DNA of 64,000 nucleotides. Origin: Prauserella rugosa. GTDB lineage: Bacteria > Actinomycetota > Actinomycetes > Mycobacteriales > Pseudonocardiaceae. The notes below the pieces were generated by a model. The model had not been told where the DNA came from. It worked only from the letters and a program-made list of their open reading frames with translations, and searched no databases. Position 1 is the first letter of the stretch, and every line of letters starts with the position of its first letter. This document shows, one piece after another, positions 28,405 through 37,593 of this stretch. Position numbers and translations under genes: made by a program. The stretch lies in contig NZ_JOIJ01000002.1 in the NCBI RefSeq assembly GCF_000719975.1, positions 460,517 to 524,516 on the forward strand, in the 5' to 3' direction.

Positions 28405-28420
28405 TCGAACACATGTTCTA
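28405..28420. promoter_or_regulatory. LexA-type SOS box upstream of the radical-SAM gene
   Basis: TCGAACACATGTTCTA matches the mycobacterial/Gram-positive LexA operator TCGAAC-N4-GTTCGA except for one base. It begins 9 bp before the chosen start codon, as in LexA-controlled promoters. The M. tuberculosis homologue Rv2578c is, from memory, part of the LexA regulon. Confidence 0.7.
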
Positions 28421-28513
28421 TCTCGGTGTCAAGGCGCCGGCCGGTGCGCACGCGCGGTGGCCGGGCCCACCGGCGACCCGGCGGTCACCGCGAAACCGCC
28501 TGGCCGCGAAGAT

Positions 28514-30484
28514 GTGGCCGTGCCACGCGACAACCCCGACAACCCCGACGACCACGTGTCCGACGACACCGGACCGGTCCTCCCGGAACCGATCCCGCCG
28601 CGCGCTCCCCGCCGCGGCGAGCGCGCAGACCCGCGGCGCTCCCCGGCCCAGGGGGAATCCCTGCCGCCCCGGCGGTCCCGGGACGGCGGCGTCGCCGGCG
28701 TCGAGGGCGGCGCCGCGGGGACCGGTGGGCAGAGGCCCCCGCGGCGACCTCAGCGGGAGCGCCGGCACCGTCCCGCCGATCCCGCCCCGCGCGGCACACC
28801 GGAGCAGGACGACAGTGCGCCCGGAGACAGCGCCCCATCCGGCGCAGGGCGATCCAACAGCGGACGATCGGACAGCGGACGATCGGACAGCGGGCGATCC
28901 AACAGCGGACGATCGGACAGCGGGCGATCGGACAGCGGGCGATCGAACAGCGCCCGGCCGGATGCACCGCGCACCGACGGGCCGCGGGCAGCCCCGCGGG
29001 CGCGCCGCGCACCCCGTGGTCCCAGGCGCACCGACGGAGCCACGGCCGGAGCCACGGCCGGAGCCACGGCGGGGGCCACGCAGCACAGCGCGTCCGCGGC
29101 CGGCGATGCACCCACCCGCGTCCCGGCGCCGGACCCCGCGCGCGGCCAGAGTCACGACCACGGCCACGGACATGGCGATGGGCACGGGCATGGGCACGGG
29201 CACGGACCCGCCGAACCCGCGTCGGCCAGGGTGCGCAGACTGCTCGCGGTCCTGCTCGCACCGTTCGCGCTGGCCGCGCTGACCTCGGTGATCCTGCTGT
29301 ACCCGTGGGGCGAACCGGATCCCACGGGCCACGCGGTCGGCGAGCCGGTCAACGGCGAGGTCGTCTCCTCCGAGCTCGGCCCCTGCCTGTCTCCGGGACA
29401 GGTACAGGTCGGCGACACCGGCGACGCCGACGCGGAGAACGGCCCGCGATGCCAGACCGTCCGGGTCACCCTCACCGACGGCCCCGCCGAGGGCATGGCC
29501 ATCACGAAGAACCTGCCCGCAGGCCAGGGCAACCCGACGTTCGCCGCGGGCGACGACGTCGTGCTCGCCTACAGCGGTGCCGACCCCAGGGACGCCGACG
29601 CGTACCAGGTGCAGGACTTCCAGCGCGGCCTGCCGCTGACCCTGCTGGCCGTGGTCTTCGCCGCCGCTGTCGTGATTCTCGGCCGGTGGCGCGGCGCCGC
29701 GGCGCTCGGCGCACTCGTCGTCACCGGTCTGATCATCGGGCTGTTCGTCCTGCCCGCCATCCTGCACGGCGCGAACCCCCTGGCCGTCGGTATCGCCGGA
29801 TCCGGGCTGATCATGTTCGTGGCCCTGTACACCACCCACGGCTTCTCGGCCCGCACATCGGCGGCCGTGCTCGGCACCATGGTCAGCCTGTCGCTGATCG
29901 GCGTGCTGGCGACGATCTTCTCCGCGGGCGCCCAGCTGACCGGACTCGACGAGAACACCTCGACGCTCATCGGTTCCCTCGGCCAGGAGATCGACACGCG
30001 GGGCCTGCTGCTGGCCGGGATCGTCATCGGCGCGCTCGGTGTCCTCGACGACGTCACCGTCACCCAGGCGAGCGCGGTGTGGGAACTGCACCGCGCCAAC
30101 CCCCGGCTGTCGTGGCGGGAGCTGTACGGCGCGGCACTGCGCATCGGCCGCGCGCACGTGGGATCGGCGGTCAACACCCTGGTCATGGCCTACGCCGGCG
30201 CCGCACTCCCCGCGCTGCTCCTGGCGTCGCTGTCCGATGTGGGACTCGGCTCGATCCTGACGTCGCAGGAGATGGCCGCCGAGATCGTCCGCACCCTGGC
30301 GGGCAGTATCGGCATCATCGCCGCGGTCCCCGTCACGAGCGTGCTCGCCGCGTTGATCGTGGTGCGCGAGGAGAACCACGTCGACACCCACCTCGACCAC
30401 CGCATCGAACCCGGCATCGAACCCGGCGCCGAACCCGGCGCCGAATCCAGCGCGCCGCGGCGACGGCCGCATGAGCACCAGTGA
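28514..30484 (+). CDS. YibE/F-family polytopic membrane protein with repeat- and His-rich N-terminus
   Basis: About 656 residues; the GTG at 28514 (or 28520) is my best start, without a clear ribosome site. The first ~235 residues are disordered: Arg/Pro-rich, seven GRS(N/D)S repeats, four GATA repeats and a run of alternating His-Gly. A membrane segment follows (RRLLAVLLAPFALAALTSVILL), then an extracytoplasmic domain and six or so helices with LVVTGLIIGLFVLPAIL, LYTTHGFSARTSAAVLGT and GVLDDVTVTQASAVWELH. These are YibE/F hallmarks. The family is proposed to be transporters; the His-rich segment suggests metal contact, which is inference. Confidence 0.82.
   Translation: MAVPRDNPDNPDDHVSDDTGPVLPEPIPPRAPRRGERADPRRSPAQGESLPPRRSRDGGVAGVEGGAAGTGGQRPPRRPQRERRHRPADPAPRGTPEQDDSAPGDSAPSGAGRSNSGRSDSGRSDSGRSNSGRSDSGRSDSGRSNSARPDAPRTDGPRAAPRARRAPRGPRRTDGATAGATAGATAGATQHSASAAGDAPTRVPAPDPARGQSHDHGHGHGDGHGHGHGHGPAEPASARVRRLLAVLLAPFALAALTSVILLYPWGEPDPTGHAVGEPVNGEVVSSELGPCLSPGQVQVGDTGDADAENGPRCQTVRVTLTDGPAEGMAITKNLPAGQGNPTFAAGDDVVLAYSGADPRDADAYQVQDFQRGLPLTLLAVVFAAAVVILGRWRGAAALGALVVTGLIIGLFVLPAILHGANPLAVGIAGSGLIMFVALYTTHGFSARTSAAVLGTMVSLSLIGVLATIFSAGAQLTGLDENTSTLIGSLGQEIDTRGLLLAGIVIGALGVLDDVTVTQASAVWELHRANPRLSWRELYGAALRIGRAHVGSAVNTLVMAYAGAALPALLLASLSDVGLGSILTSQEMAAEIVRTLAGSIGIIAAVPVTSVLAALIVVREENHVDTHLDHRIEPGIEPGAEPGAESSAPRRRPHEHQ
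28847..28951. repeat. Seven in-frame 15-bp tandem repeats (GRSNS/GRSDS)
   Basis: Seven consecutive 15-bp units encode G-R-S-(N or D)-S in the N-terminal region of the YibE/F protein, in the order N, D, D, N, D, D, N. A second array of about four 12-bp units (GGAGCCACGGCC) follows near 29034-29080. The pattern resembles slipped-strand expansion. Confidence 0.9.
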
Positions 30485-30697
30485 CCACATGCGTCACCTG
30501 CGCCCTGACAGTCCCTCCGGTCCCACGAGTCACGCCTGAGCACACCAGCACCACAACGCCGGGGCGGTCGATCTCGCCGCCGGGCCGTGGGATAGGAACG
30601 GCAGCACACAACACGGCGGAATCCGCAGCGCGCCGGCCGGGTCCGGAGGCCGCGCGCTGGGGAACGCCGCGGTCCCCGCCCGTCCCCGGAGCCGCCC

Positions 30698-31033
30698 ATG
30701 CCCGGCCCAGTGCCGTTGCCCGACCTTCCCGCGCTGGTGCGCACGCCGTTGATCACCGTGTACCGAACGGTGCGCGGAACGATCCGGGGCGGCCGCGCCG
30801 TCGCCACGGCCGTGACCGCGCTGCCCGGCCTGGCGAGCGCGCTGACCGGCCTGCGTGACGCAGCGGCACATCTCGAGCAGCTCGCCACGTTCACCGCGGG
30901 TGAGCTGCCCGAGGCCGTCTACCAGCTGGAGACCATCGGCGAACAGCTCGACGCGGTTCGCGAACAACTCACCGCGATCGAGCTCCAGCTGGCCGCCCTG
31001 CGCCCGGTCACCTCGACACCCGACCAGGACTGA
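30698..31033 (+). CDS. Hypothetical helical protein
   Basis: 111 residues, not recognised. The N-terminus (PLPDLPALVRTPLITVYRTVRGTIRGGRAVATAVTALPGLASAL) is amphipathic and the second half (LEQLATFTAGELPEAVYQLETIGEQLDAVREQLTAIELQLAAL) has clear heptad character, predicting a coiled coil. It follows the YibE/F gene by 213 bp on the same strand. A phasin-like or membrane-surface helical protein would fit, but nothing proves it. Confidence 0.6.
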   Translation: MPGPVPLPDLPALVRTPLITVYRTVRGTIRGGRAVATAVTALPGLASALTGLRDAAAHLEQLATFTAGELPEAVYQLETIGEQLDAVREQLTAIELQLAALRPVTSTPDQD

Positions 31034-31085
31034 ACGGCACACTCCCCCACGGCGGTGTCCTCCCACAGGGGACGGGCGCCGCGGC

Positions 31086-31865
31086 TCAGTCCAGGGAAGC
31101 CACGAACCGGCTGACGGCCTCCATCGTGAACCGCTGGGCCAGTTTGCCCTGGGGTGCGGCCGAGGCGATGCGGTACAGCGGCCGGTCGGCCGCGCCGTCC
31201 CCGCGCGCCTCCGAACGCAGCTGCGCAACGAGCAGCTCCGAGAACACCAGGCCGTTGGCCTCGACGTTGTCGGCCAGCGCGTCGGCGAGCCGGCGCAACG
31301 CCAGGATGCCGAGTTCCCGCCCGCCCGTGCCCGCGTAGACGGCGAGGTCGATCTTCACGGCCTTGTTCGCACTGTTGGTGACGAGCAGGCTGACCGTGCG
31401 CGTGCCGCGCACGTCACTGAGCAGCAGGTCGATCCGCGGAGCGGTCTCCAGGTCGACGCGGCGCCTGCCCCAGCTGCGCATCACCACGGTGCGCCCTTCG
31501 AGCCACACCTGCCTGCGCGCGTTGGACACGATCACGAAGCCCAGCAGCAGCGCGATCACCCCGGCGACGACGAGCCCCGGCCCCATGCCGCCGATCAGCC
31601 CCGCGATCCCGCCGAACGCGGCGGCGAACAGCACCACGCCCACCAGGCCGGCCGCCACCCGCTTGCGGCGCAGGGCAGCGTCCTGGCCGTAGAGCATGAT
31701 CCGGTCCGGCTCGGCGGCCCTGCGCGCGGCTCCGGGGTCCGGGGAGCCCGCCTCCCCGGCACCCTCAGCACCGCCGGCGCCCTCGGGACCGCCTGCCGCG
31801 TTCGCGGGGTCCGGCGTGTCGGGCGTGCGGGACGGGTCGGGGTCGCCGTGCTCGGGGTCGGTCAT
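31086..31865 (-). CDS. Hypothetical membrane protein with a C-terminal cytosolic domain
   Basis: 259 residues: a Gly/Pro/Glu-rich N-terminus (~50 residues), two adjacent membrane helices (VAAGLVGVVLFAAAFGGIAGL and GLVVAGVIALLLGFVIV), then a PH-like beta-rich segment (RQVWLEGRTVVMRSWGRRRVDLETAPRIDLLLSD). The arrangement recalls bacterial PH domains after paired helices. The start overlaps the metallo-hydrolase stop (ATGA), so the two are co-translated. No function can be assigned. Confidence 0.7.
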   Translation of the reverse strand: MTDPEHGDPDPSRTPDTPDPANAAGGPEGAGGAEGAGEAGSPDPGAARRAAEPDRIMLYGQDAALRRKRVAAGLVGVVLFAAAFGGIAGLIGGMGPGLVVAGVIALLLGFVIVSNARRQVWLEGRTVVMRSWGRRRVDLETAPRIDLLLSDVRGTRTVSLLVTNSANKAVKIDLAVYAGTGGRELGILALRRLADALADNVEANGLVFSELLVAQLRSEARGDGAADRPLYRIASAAPQGKLAQRFTMEAVSRFVASLD

Positions 31866-32551
31866 CGTGGTTCCTTCTCGCGGTTCGTGTTCCCCAGAAA
31901 CGGATTGGAGGCCCGTTCGCGTTCCATCGTCGTGCTCGGCCCGTGTCCCGGCAGCAGAACGGTGTCGCCAGCCAGCGTGTCGGCCAGCAGGTCCAGCGAA
32001 CGCCGCAGCGCCTGCCCGTCACCTCCCGGCAGATCGGTGCGCCCTGCGGTGCCGGGCAGCAGGGTGTCGCCGGTGAGCGCGATCCGCCCGCCCTCGCCGG
32101 TGGTGAGGTGGAAGACGACCGAGCCGGGCGTGTGCCCCGGGGTGTGCAGCACGTCGATCCGCAACCCGGCCGTCTCGACCGGATCCGCACCGAGTTCCTC
32201 GACGCGGTCCGGTTCGGTCCAGGTGCCCGCCAGCAGCGCGGACTCCGCACCCGGCAGCTGCTCGGTGTCGACACCGGCCCGCGGATCGGTCAGCAGAGGA
32301 CGGTCCTCCGGCCGGATCCACACCGGTACGCCGTGGACGCGGGCGAGACCGGCCGCGGCGTGTACGTGGTCGGGGTGGCCGTGGGTGGCGAGGATGGCGG
32401 TGGGTGTCAGCGCGTGCTCGCCCAACGCCCGGTCGAGTGGTTCCGCGGCGCCCTCACCGGGGTCGACGATCACGCACCCGGCACCGCGCCCTGGGGCGAG
32501 CACGTAACAGTTGGCCTGGAACGTCCCGGTCGGAAAGCCTGCGACCAGCAC
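31862..32551 (-). CDS. MBL-fold metallo-hydrolase (glyoxalase II-like)
   Basis: 229 residues from GTG 32551, preceded by a near-perfect GGAGGTGAG; an ATG 30 bp upstream lacks such a site. It has the HxHxDH zinc motif in ILATHGHPDHVHAAAGL, TPGHTPGSVVFHL, LTGDTLLPGTAG and the distal His in LLPGHGPSTTMERE. This matches the Rv2581c-type hydrolase that lies near rel in mycobacteria. Thioester hydrolysis of the glyoxalase II kind is plausible. In mycobacteria hisS follows this gene; here a hypothetical membrane protein does. Confidence 0.87.
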   Translation of the reverse strand: MLVAGFPTGTFQANCYVLAPGRGAGCVIVDPGEGAAEPLDRALGEHALTPTAILATHGHPDHVHAAAGLARVHGVPVWIRPEDRPLLTDPRAGVDTEQLPGAESALLAGTWTEPDRVEELGADPVETAGLRIDVLHTPGHTPGSVVFHLTTGEGGRIALTGDTLLPGTAGRTDLPGGDGQALRRSLDLLADTLAGDTVLLPGHGPSTTMERERASNPFLGNTNREKEPR

Positions 32552-32665
32552 GTTCTCACCTCCACGTCCGAGATGGATCACAGCCTAGCGGCCCCTCTAC
32601 GGCGTTCTCACAGACCGTGCCCATAGACTGCCGCCAGCCAACACGTGGGTGAACGAGGAGGCCAG

Positions 32666-33436
32666 GTGGGGACGAACCAGCAGCGCCGTGAGGCCGCGAA
32701 GCGCAAGCTGGAGCGGCAACTCGCTCGCAGGGCCGAACGCGCCAAGCGCCGCAAGATCATCGGCATCGGCGTGGCGGCGGGTGTGGTGATCATCGCCGCG
32801 GGCCTCGTGGTGGTCCTCACCGGCCAGGACGACGACTCCGAGGGTGCCGCGACCGCCCAGGGCGGCCGTGACTCGTGCCAGTATCAGAAGGGCGGCGAGG
32901 CGGCCAAGGACGTCGATCCGCCGAAGGACACCGACCCGCCCGCCCAGGGCACGGTCGACGCGCACATCGACTCGTCGGCGGGGCCCATCGACCTCACGCT
33001 GGACCGCAAGCAGGCGCCGTGCACGGTGAACAGCTTCGTCAGCCTGGCCGAGCAGGGCTACTTCAACGACACGACGTGCCACCGCATCAGCACCGAGGGC
33101 CTGAAGATGCTGCAGTGCGGCGACCCGACCGGCACCGGTTCCGGCGGCCCCGGCTACACGTTCGCCGACGAGGTCGACCAGAACACCACGTACCCGCGGG
33201 GCACGGTCGCGATGGCCAACTCGGGGCCGAACACCAACGGCAGTCAGTTCTTCCTCGTGTTCGGCGATGCGCAGCTGCCGCCGCAGTACACGGCGTTCGG
33301 CACCATCAGCGAGAAGGGCCTGCAGACGATCGACGACATCGCGAAGGCGGGTCACGACGGTTCGCTCGACCCCTCCCCCGGCGGCGGCAAGCCGAACAAG
33401 GAGGTCCGCTTCCGCGAGGTGTCGGTCTCCGCGTGA
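32666..33436 (+). CDS. Peptidyl-prolyl cis-trans isomerase, cyclophilin type, membrane-anchored
   Basis: 256 residues from GTG 32666, seven bases after GAGGAGG. A basic coiled N-terminus (QQRREAAKRKLERQLARRAERAKRRK) leads into one membrane helix (IIGIGVAAGVVIIAAGLVVVL), placing the cyclophilin domain outside the cytoplasm. Motifs are APCTVNSFVSLAEQGYFNDTTCHRI, LQCGDPTGTGSGGPGYTF and GTVAMANSGPNTNGSQFFLVFGD. It matches mycobacterial PpiB, which also lies next to rel. The Cys in place of Phe before HR is normal for that group. It converges on the enoyl-CoA hydratase gene with 7 bp between stops. Confidence 0.9.
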   Translation: MGTNQQRREAAKRKLERQLARRAERAKRRKIIGIGVAAGVVIIAAGLVVVLTGQDDDSEGAATAQGGRDSCQYQKGGEAAKDVDPPKDTDPPAQGTVDAHIDSSAGPIDLTLDRKQAPCTVNSFVSLAEQGYFNDTTCHRISTEGLKMLQCGDPTGTGSGGPGYTFADEVDQNTTYPRGTVAMANSGPNTNGSQFFLVFGDAQLPPQYTAFGTISEKGLQTIDDIAKAGHDGSLDPSPGGGKPNKEVRFREVSVSA

Positions 33437-33443
33437 GCGCGGC

Positions 33444-34217
33444 TCAGCGGTGGGTGAACCGCGGCGCCCTGCGCTCGAGGAACGCGGCCACGCCCTCGGC
33501 GTAGTCCGCGCCGCGGGCCGCCTCGTCCCGCAGCGACTCCGCCTGTACGGCCGCGTCCTCCGTGCCTGCGGTGATCGCCGCGATGATGCGGTTCATGCCC
33601 CGCACGGACGTCTGCGACCGGGAGCACAGGGTCGCCGCGAACTCGGCGGTCTGCGCCTCCACGTCGTCGAACACGTCGGTGACGAGCCCGATCTCCCTGG
33701 CACGGCCCGCGTCGACGAGCGCGCCCGACAGCAGCAGATAGCGGGCCTGTGCCGGGCCGACGAGGTCGATCAGCAGCCGCGTGGACTCGTAGTGGTAGAC
33801 GATGCCGAGTTTCGCCGGCGTGATGCCGAACCGGGCATCGGGTGCGGAGAACCGGAAGTCGCACGCCACCGACAGCTGACAGCCGCCGCCGATGCAGTTG
33901 CCCCGGATCAGGGCGATGCTCGGTTTGGCCATCGTCGCGAGCGCGTCGACGGCCGCGTCGACCGCCTTGTCGTACGTGGCGACACCCTCCGGGGTCGCGC
34001 GCAGGTCGCGGAACTCGCCGATGTCGGCGCCCGCCGAGAAGTGCTCCCCCTCACCGGTCAGCACCAGCACCTTGACGGCCGGGTCGGCCTCGAGCTCGGC
34101 AACGATGCCCGGGATGGCCGACCACATCTCGTAGGTGATGGCGTTCATCTTCGCCGGCCTGGAGAAGGTCAGGCGGGCGACGTCCCCGTCGGTCGTCAGC
34201 GCGAAACCCTGCGTCAT
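33444..34217 (-). CDS. Enoyl-CoA hydratase/isomerase family protein
   Basis: 257 residues of the crotonase fold. LTGEGEHFSAGADIGEFRDL gives the first oxyanion-hole segment and the CoA site; IALIRGNCIGGGCQLSVACDFRFSA gives the second. The usual catalytic Glu pair is not conserved in the standard hydratase spacing, so hydratase, isomerase or hydrolase activity cannot be separated. It starts 30 bp after the rel stop on the same strand. No neighbouring beta-oxidation genes specify a substrate. Confidence 0.85.
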   Translation of the reverse strand: MTQGFALTTDGDVARLTFSRPAKMNAITYEMWSAIPGIVAELEADPAVKVLVLTGEGEHFSAGADIGEFRDLRATPEGVATYDKAVDAAVDALATMAKPSIALIRGNCIGGGCQLSVACDFRFSAPDARFGITPAKLGIVYHYESTRLLIDLVGPAQARYLLLSGALVDAGRAREIGLVTDVFDDVEAQTAEFAATLCSRSQTSVRGMNRIIAAITAGTEDAAVQAESLRDEAARGADYAEGVAAFLERRAPRFTHR

Positions 34218-34247
34218 GGACGGGAAGCCTAGAAGCCCGCGGCCTGC

Positions 34248-36926
34248 TCAGGCGGCCGACGTGACCCGGTACACGTCGTAGACGCCCTCGACGTTGCGGA
34301 CCACCTTCAGCACGTGGCCGAGATGCTTCGGATCGCCCATCTCGAAGGTGAACTTGCTGACCGCGACGCGGTCGTTCGACGTGGTGACCGACGCCGACAG
34401 GATGTTGACCTTCTCGTCGGCCAGCACCTTCGTGACGTCGGACAGCAGCCGGTGGCGGTCGAGCGCCTCCACCTGGATCGCCACCAGGAACACCGACGAC
34501 TCCGACGGCGCCCATTCGACGTCGACGAGCCGTTCCGGCTGGGCGCGCAGGTCGTCGGCGTTCGTGCAGTCGGTGCGGTGCACGCTCACCCCGCCGCCCC
34601 TGGTGACGAAGCCGAGGATCTCGTCGCCCGGCACCGGGGTGCAGCAGCGGGCGAGCTTGGTCCAGATGTCGGTCTGGTCCTTCACCACGACGCCCACGTC
34701 GCCCGAACCGCGGCGGCGGGTGACGGTCGACGGGGTGGCGCGTTCGGCCAGCTCCTCCTCGGCCTCCTCGACACCGCCGATGAGCGCCATGAGCCGCTGG
34801 ACGACGTGCTGGGCGCTGGTGTGTTTCTCGCCCACCGCCGCGTAGAGCGCGCTGATGTCGTTGTAGCGCAGTTCCTTCGCGAGCGCGCCCATGGAGTCGG
34901 CGGACACCAGGCGCTGGATCGGGAGGCCGACCTTGCGGACCTCCTTGGTGATGGCCTCCTTGCCCGCCTCGACCGCCTCGTCCCGGCGTTCCTTGGCGAA
35001 CCACTGGCGGATCTTCGCTCGCGCCTTCGGCGATCCGGCGAACTGCAACCAGTCCCGGCTCGGGCCCGCACCCTCCGCCTTGGAGGTGAAGATCTCGACG
35101 ACCTCGCCGTTCTCGAGCTTGCGCTCCAGGGCCACGAGCCGTCCGTTGACGCGGGCACCGATGCACCGGTGGCCGACCTCGGTGTGCACCGCGTAGGCGA
35201 AGTCCACGGGCGTCGAGCCGACGGGCAGGGTGATGACGTCGCCCTTCGGCGTGAACACGAAGATCTCGCGCGTGGCGAGGTCGTAGCGGAGCGATTCGAG
35301 GAACTCGCCCGGGTCGGCCGCCTCTCGCTGCCAGTCGAGCAGTTGGCGCATCCACGCCATCTCGTCGACTTCCACAGCACCGCCGGCGCTCGCCCGATGC
35401 GTTCCCTTGGTCTCCTTGTACCGCCAGTGCGCCGCGATGCCGTACTCGGCGGTGCGGTGCATCTCGTGGGTGCGGATCTGCACCTCGAGCGGTTTGCCGT
35501 CCGGGCCGATCACCGTGGTGTGCAGCGACTGGTACACGCCGAACCGCGGCTGGGCGATGTAGTCCTTGAAGCGGCCGGGCATCGGCTGCCACAGCGCGTG
35601 CACCACACCCATCGCGGCGTAGCAGTCCCGCACGTCGTCGACCATGATCCGCACGCCCACGAGGTCGTGGATGTCGTCGAGCTCGCGGCCGCGCACGATC
35701 ATCTTCTGGTGGATCGAGTAGTAGTGCTTCGGCCTGCCCTCGACCTTCGCCGACACCCGGGAGTCGGCGAGATGCTTGTTCAGCTCGCTGATCACCCCGC
35801 GCAGGTAGGTGTCGCGGGACGGTGCGCGGTCGGCGACGAGGCGCACGATCTCGTCGTACTTCTTCGGCTGCAGGATGGCGAACGCCAGGTCCTCCAGCTC
35901 CCATTTGACCGTCGACATGCCGAGCCGGTGCGCCAGCGGCGCGAGCACCTCGAGGGTCTCCTTGGCCTTGCGGGCCTGCTTCTCCGGCGGCAGGAACCGC
36001 ATGGTGCGCATGTTGTGCAACCGGTCGGCGAGCTTGATCACCAGCACCCGCGGGTCGCGCGCCATGGCGATGACCATCTTGCGGATCGTCTCGGCCTCGG
36101 CGGCGGTGCCGAGCTTGACCTTGTCGAGCTTGGTGACGCCGTCGACGAGTTGGGCGACCTTGTCGCCGAAGTCGTTGCCGAGTTGCTCGAGCGAGTAACC
36201 GGTGTCCTCGACCGTGTCGTGCAGCAGGGCCGCGACGAGGGTGGTCGTGTCCATGCCGAGTTCGGCGAGGATCGTCGCGACGGCCAGCGGGTGCGTGATG
36301 TACGGGTCCCCGGACTTGCGCCGCTGCTGCCGGTGCAGGTGTTCGGCGACGTCGTAGGCGCGCTGCAGCAGGGCCAGGTCGGCGCTGGGGTGCAGTTCGC
36401 GGTGGATCGCGGCGAGCGGTTCGAGCACCTGCTTCACCGGCGCCGCACGCTGTGCGGTGATGCGCCGGGCCAGGCGAGCGCGCACGCGGCGGGTCGGCGA
36501 CGGCGCGCGGGTCGCGGGGTGCGCACCCACCGGGTCGCCGACGGCGGGCGCGGCGCTGCGCGACGGCCCGCCGTTCCCGGTCGAGCTGTTCCCTGTGGAG
36601 CCGTTCCCCGTCGAGCCGTTCCCCGTCGAGCCACTGCCGGTCGAAGCACCGCTCGACCCAGCACCGCTCGAGTCAGTGCCGGTCGAACCGCTGCCGGTAA
36701 AACCACCGCCGGTCGAGCCGTGACCCGCGGAGCCGTTCGCCCCGCCGCCTGCGGTGCCCGATGCGCTCGTGCGCGATGCGCCGGTGCCGCTGCTGTTCGC
36801 GGGCGTACCGGTCTGCCCTGCGGGGGTGGTGCCGGTGGCACCCGAGCCGGCGGAGCCGCCGTGTTCGCGCGCGGGACCGTCGGCGTCGTTCGTCCGGGCT
36901 GCCACGGAATCGAGCTCTCGGCTCAC
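34248..36926 (-). CDS. rel: Bifunctional (p)ppGpp synthetase/hydrolase Rel
   Basis: 892 residues from a GTG preceded by GGAGG at five bases. A Gly/Ser/Thr/Asn low-complexity stretch (about residues 20-125) precedes the conserved protein. The HD hydrolase domain includes [31 protein letters not shown] and [12 protein letters not shown]. The synthetase domain includes [30 protein letters not shown] (RxKD, as in bifunctional Rel) and [24 protein letters not shown], zinc-finger-like (RCCTPVPGD) and C-terminal ACT domains complete it. It makes and degrades the stringent-response alarmone. It follows apt on the same strand. Confidence 0.96.
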   Translation of the reverse strand: MSRELDSVAARTNDADGPAREHGGSAGSGATGTTPAGQTGTPANSSGTGASRTSASGTAGGGANGSAGHGSTGGGFTGSGSTGTDSSGAGSSGASTGSGSTGNGSTGNGSTGNSSTGNGGPSRSAAPAVGDPVGAHPATRAPSPTRRVRARLARRITAQRAAPVKQVLEPLAAIHRELHPSADLALLQRAYDVAEHLHRQQRRKSGDPYITHPLAVATILAELGMDTTTLVAALLHDTVEDTGYSLEQLGNDFGDKVAQLVDGVTKLDKVKLGTAAEAETIRKMVIAMARDPRVLVIKLADRLHNMRTMRFLPPEKQARKAKETLEVLAPLAHRLGMSTVKWELEDLAFAILQPKKYDEIVRLVADRAPSRDTYLRGVISELNKHLADSRVSAKVEGRPKHYYSIHQKMIVRGRELDDIHDLVGVRIMVDDVRDCYAAMGVVHALWQPMPGRFKDYIAQPRFGVYQSLHTTVIGPDGKPLEVQIRTHEMHRTAEYGIAAHWRYKETKGTHRASAGGAVEVDEMAWMRQLLDWQREAADPGEFLESLRYDLATREIFVFTPKGDVITLPVGSTPVDFAYAVHTEVGHRCIGARVNGRLVALERKLENGEVVEIFTSKAEGAGPSRDWLQFAGSPKARAKIRQWFAKERRDEAVEAGKEAITKEVRKVGLPIQRLVSADSMGALAKELRYNDISALYAAVGEKHTSAQHVVQRLMALIGGVEEAEEELAERATPSTVTRRRGSGDVGVVVKDQTDIWTKLARCCTPVPGDEILGFVTRGGGVSVHRTDCTNADDLRAQPERLVDVEWAPSESSVFLVAIQVEALDRHRLLSDVTKVLADEKVNILSASVTTSNDRVAVSKFTFEMGDPKHLGHVLKVVRNVEGVYDVYRVTSAA
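36580..36720. repeat. Degenerate 15-bp tandem array in the 5' part of rel
   Basis: About nine units, mostly 15 bp with one of 12, close to GTCGAGCCGTTCCCC, run from 36580 to 36720. They encode the G-N-G-S-T-like repeats of the disordered N-terminus. Units nearest the middle of the gene are most alike, as expected for recent duplication at one end. Confidence 0.8.
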
Positions 36927-37077
36927 CCGTACCTCCAGCTCATCGCGCGCGGGTGCGTATGGGTCCAGGGTAGACCCCGCGCGAGAGCTGCCGGCGGCCC
37001 GGCGTTCACGATCGGTTGGGCGACCGGTTACGCCCCGGCCGCCGGCCTGCGGAAACGGCCGGTCCCGCGTGGCGCGG

Positions 37078-37593
37078 TCACACCGTGCGCAGCACGTGCA
37101 GCGGCAGGTCGCCGAGCTTGTCCCGGCCGCCCAGCGCCGCCAGTTCCAGCACCACGGCCACGGAGCGGACGTCGGCGCCGGCCTCGGTCAGCAGCTCCCG
37201 GGTCGCGGCGACGGTGCCGCCGGTGGCGAGCACGTCGTCGACGATGGCGACCCGCTGGCCCGTCCGCACCGCGTCGGCGGGCAGTTCGAGCGTGGCGGTG
37301 CCGTACTCGAGCTGGTAGTCGACGCGACCGGCGACCGACGGCAGCTTGCCCGCCTTGCGCACGAGCGTGACGCCGATGCCCTTCGCGTAGGCGACGGCGG
37401 CGGCGAGTACGAAGCCGCGCGCCTCGACCGCTGCGAGCTGGTCGACCTCGCCGACGGCGTCGGCGAGTGCGTCGATCACCACGGAGAAGGCCTTCGGGTG
37501 GCCGAACAGCGGCGTGAGGTCGCGGAACACGACACCCGGTTCGGGGAAGTCGGGCAGCTCGGCGATCTGGTCGAGTGCGTCGTCGAGCTTCAT
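37078..37593 (-). CDS. apt: Adenine phosphoribosyltransferase
   Basis: 171 residues, type I PRTase: [44 protein letters not shown] and the PRPP loop [17 protein letters not shown]. It salvages adenine with PRPP to AMP. Its start overlaps the secF stop (ATGA), and rel follows after 151 bp. The lipoprotein gene that separates apt from secF in mycobacteria is absent here. Confidence 0.95.
   Translation of the reverse strand: MKLDDALDQIAELPDFPEPGVVFRDLTPLFGHPKAFSVVIDALADAVGEVDQLAAVEARGFVLAAAVAYAKGIGVTLVRKAGKLPSVAGRVDYQLEYGTATLELPADAVRTGQRVAIVDDVLATGGTVAATRELLTEAGADVRSVAVVLELAALGGRDKLGDLPLHVLRTV

Noticed and set aside
28847..28951. Repeats considered as a CRISPR array
   Set aside because: 15-bp units with no spacers, in frame in a coding sequence; no cas genes.
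32666..33436. Cyclophilin thought to be inactive because of Cys before His-Arg
   Set aside because: The same change is normal in the mycobacterial PpiB group, so it is not an anomaly.
34314..37370. A 1018-codon frame opposite rel
   Set aside because: Antisense shadow of rel; no recognisable product.
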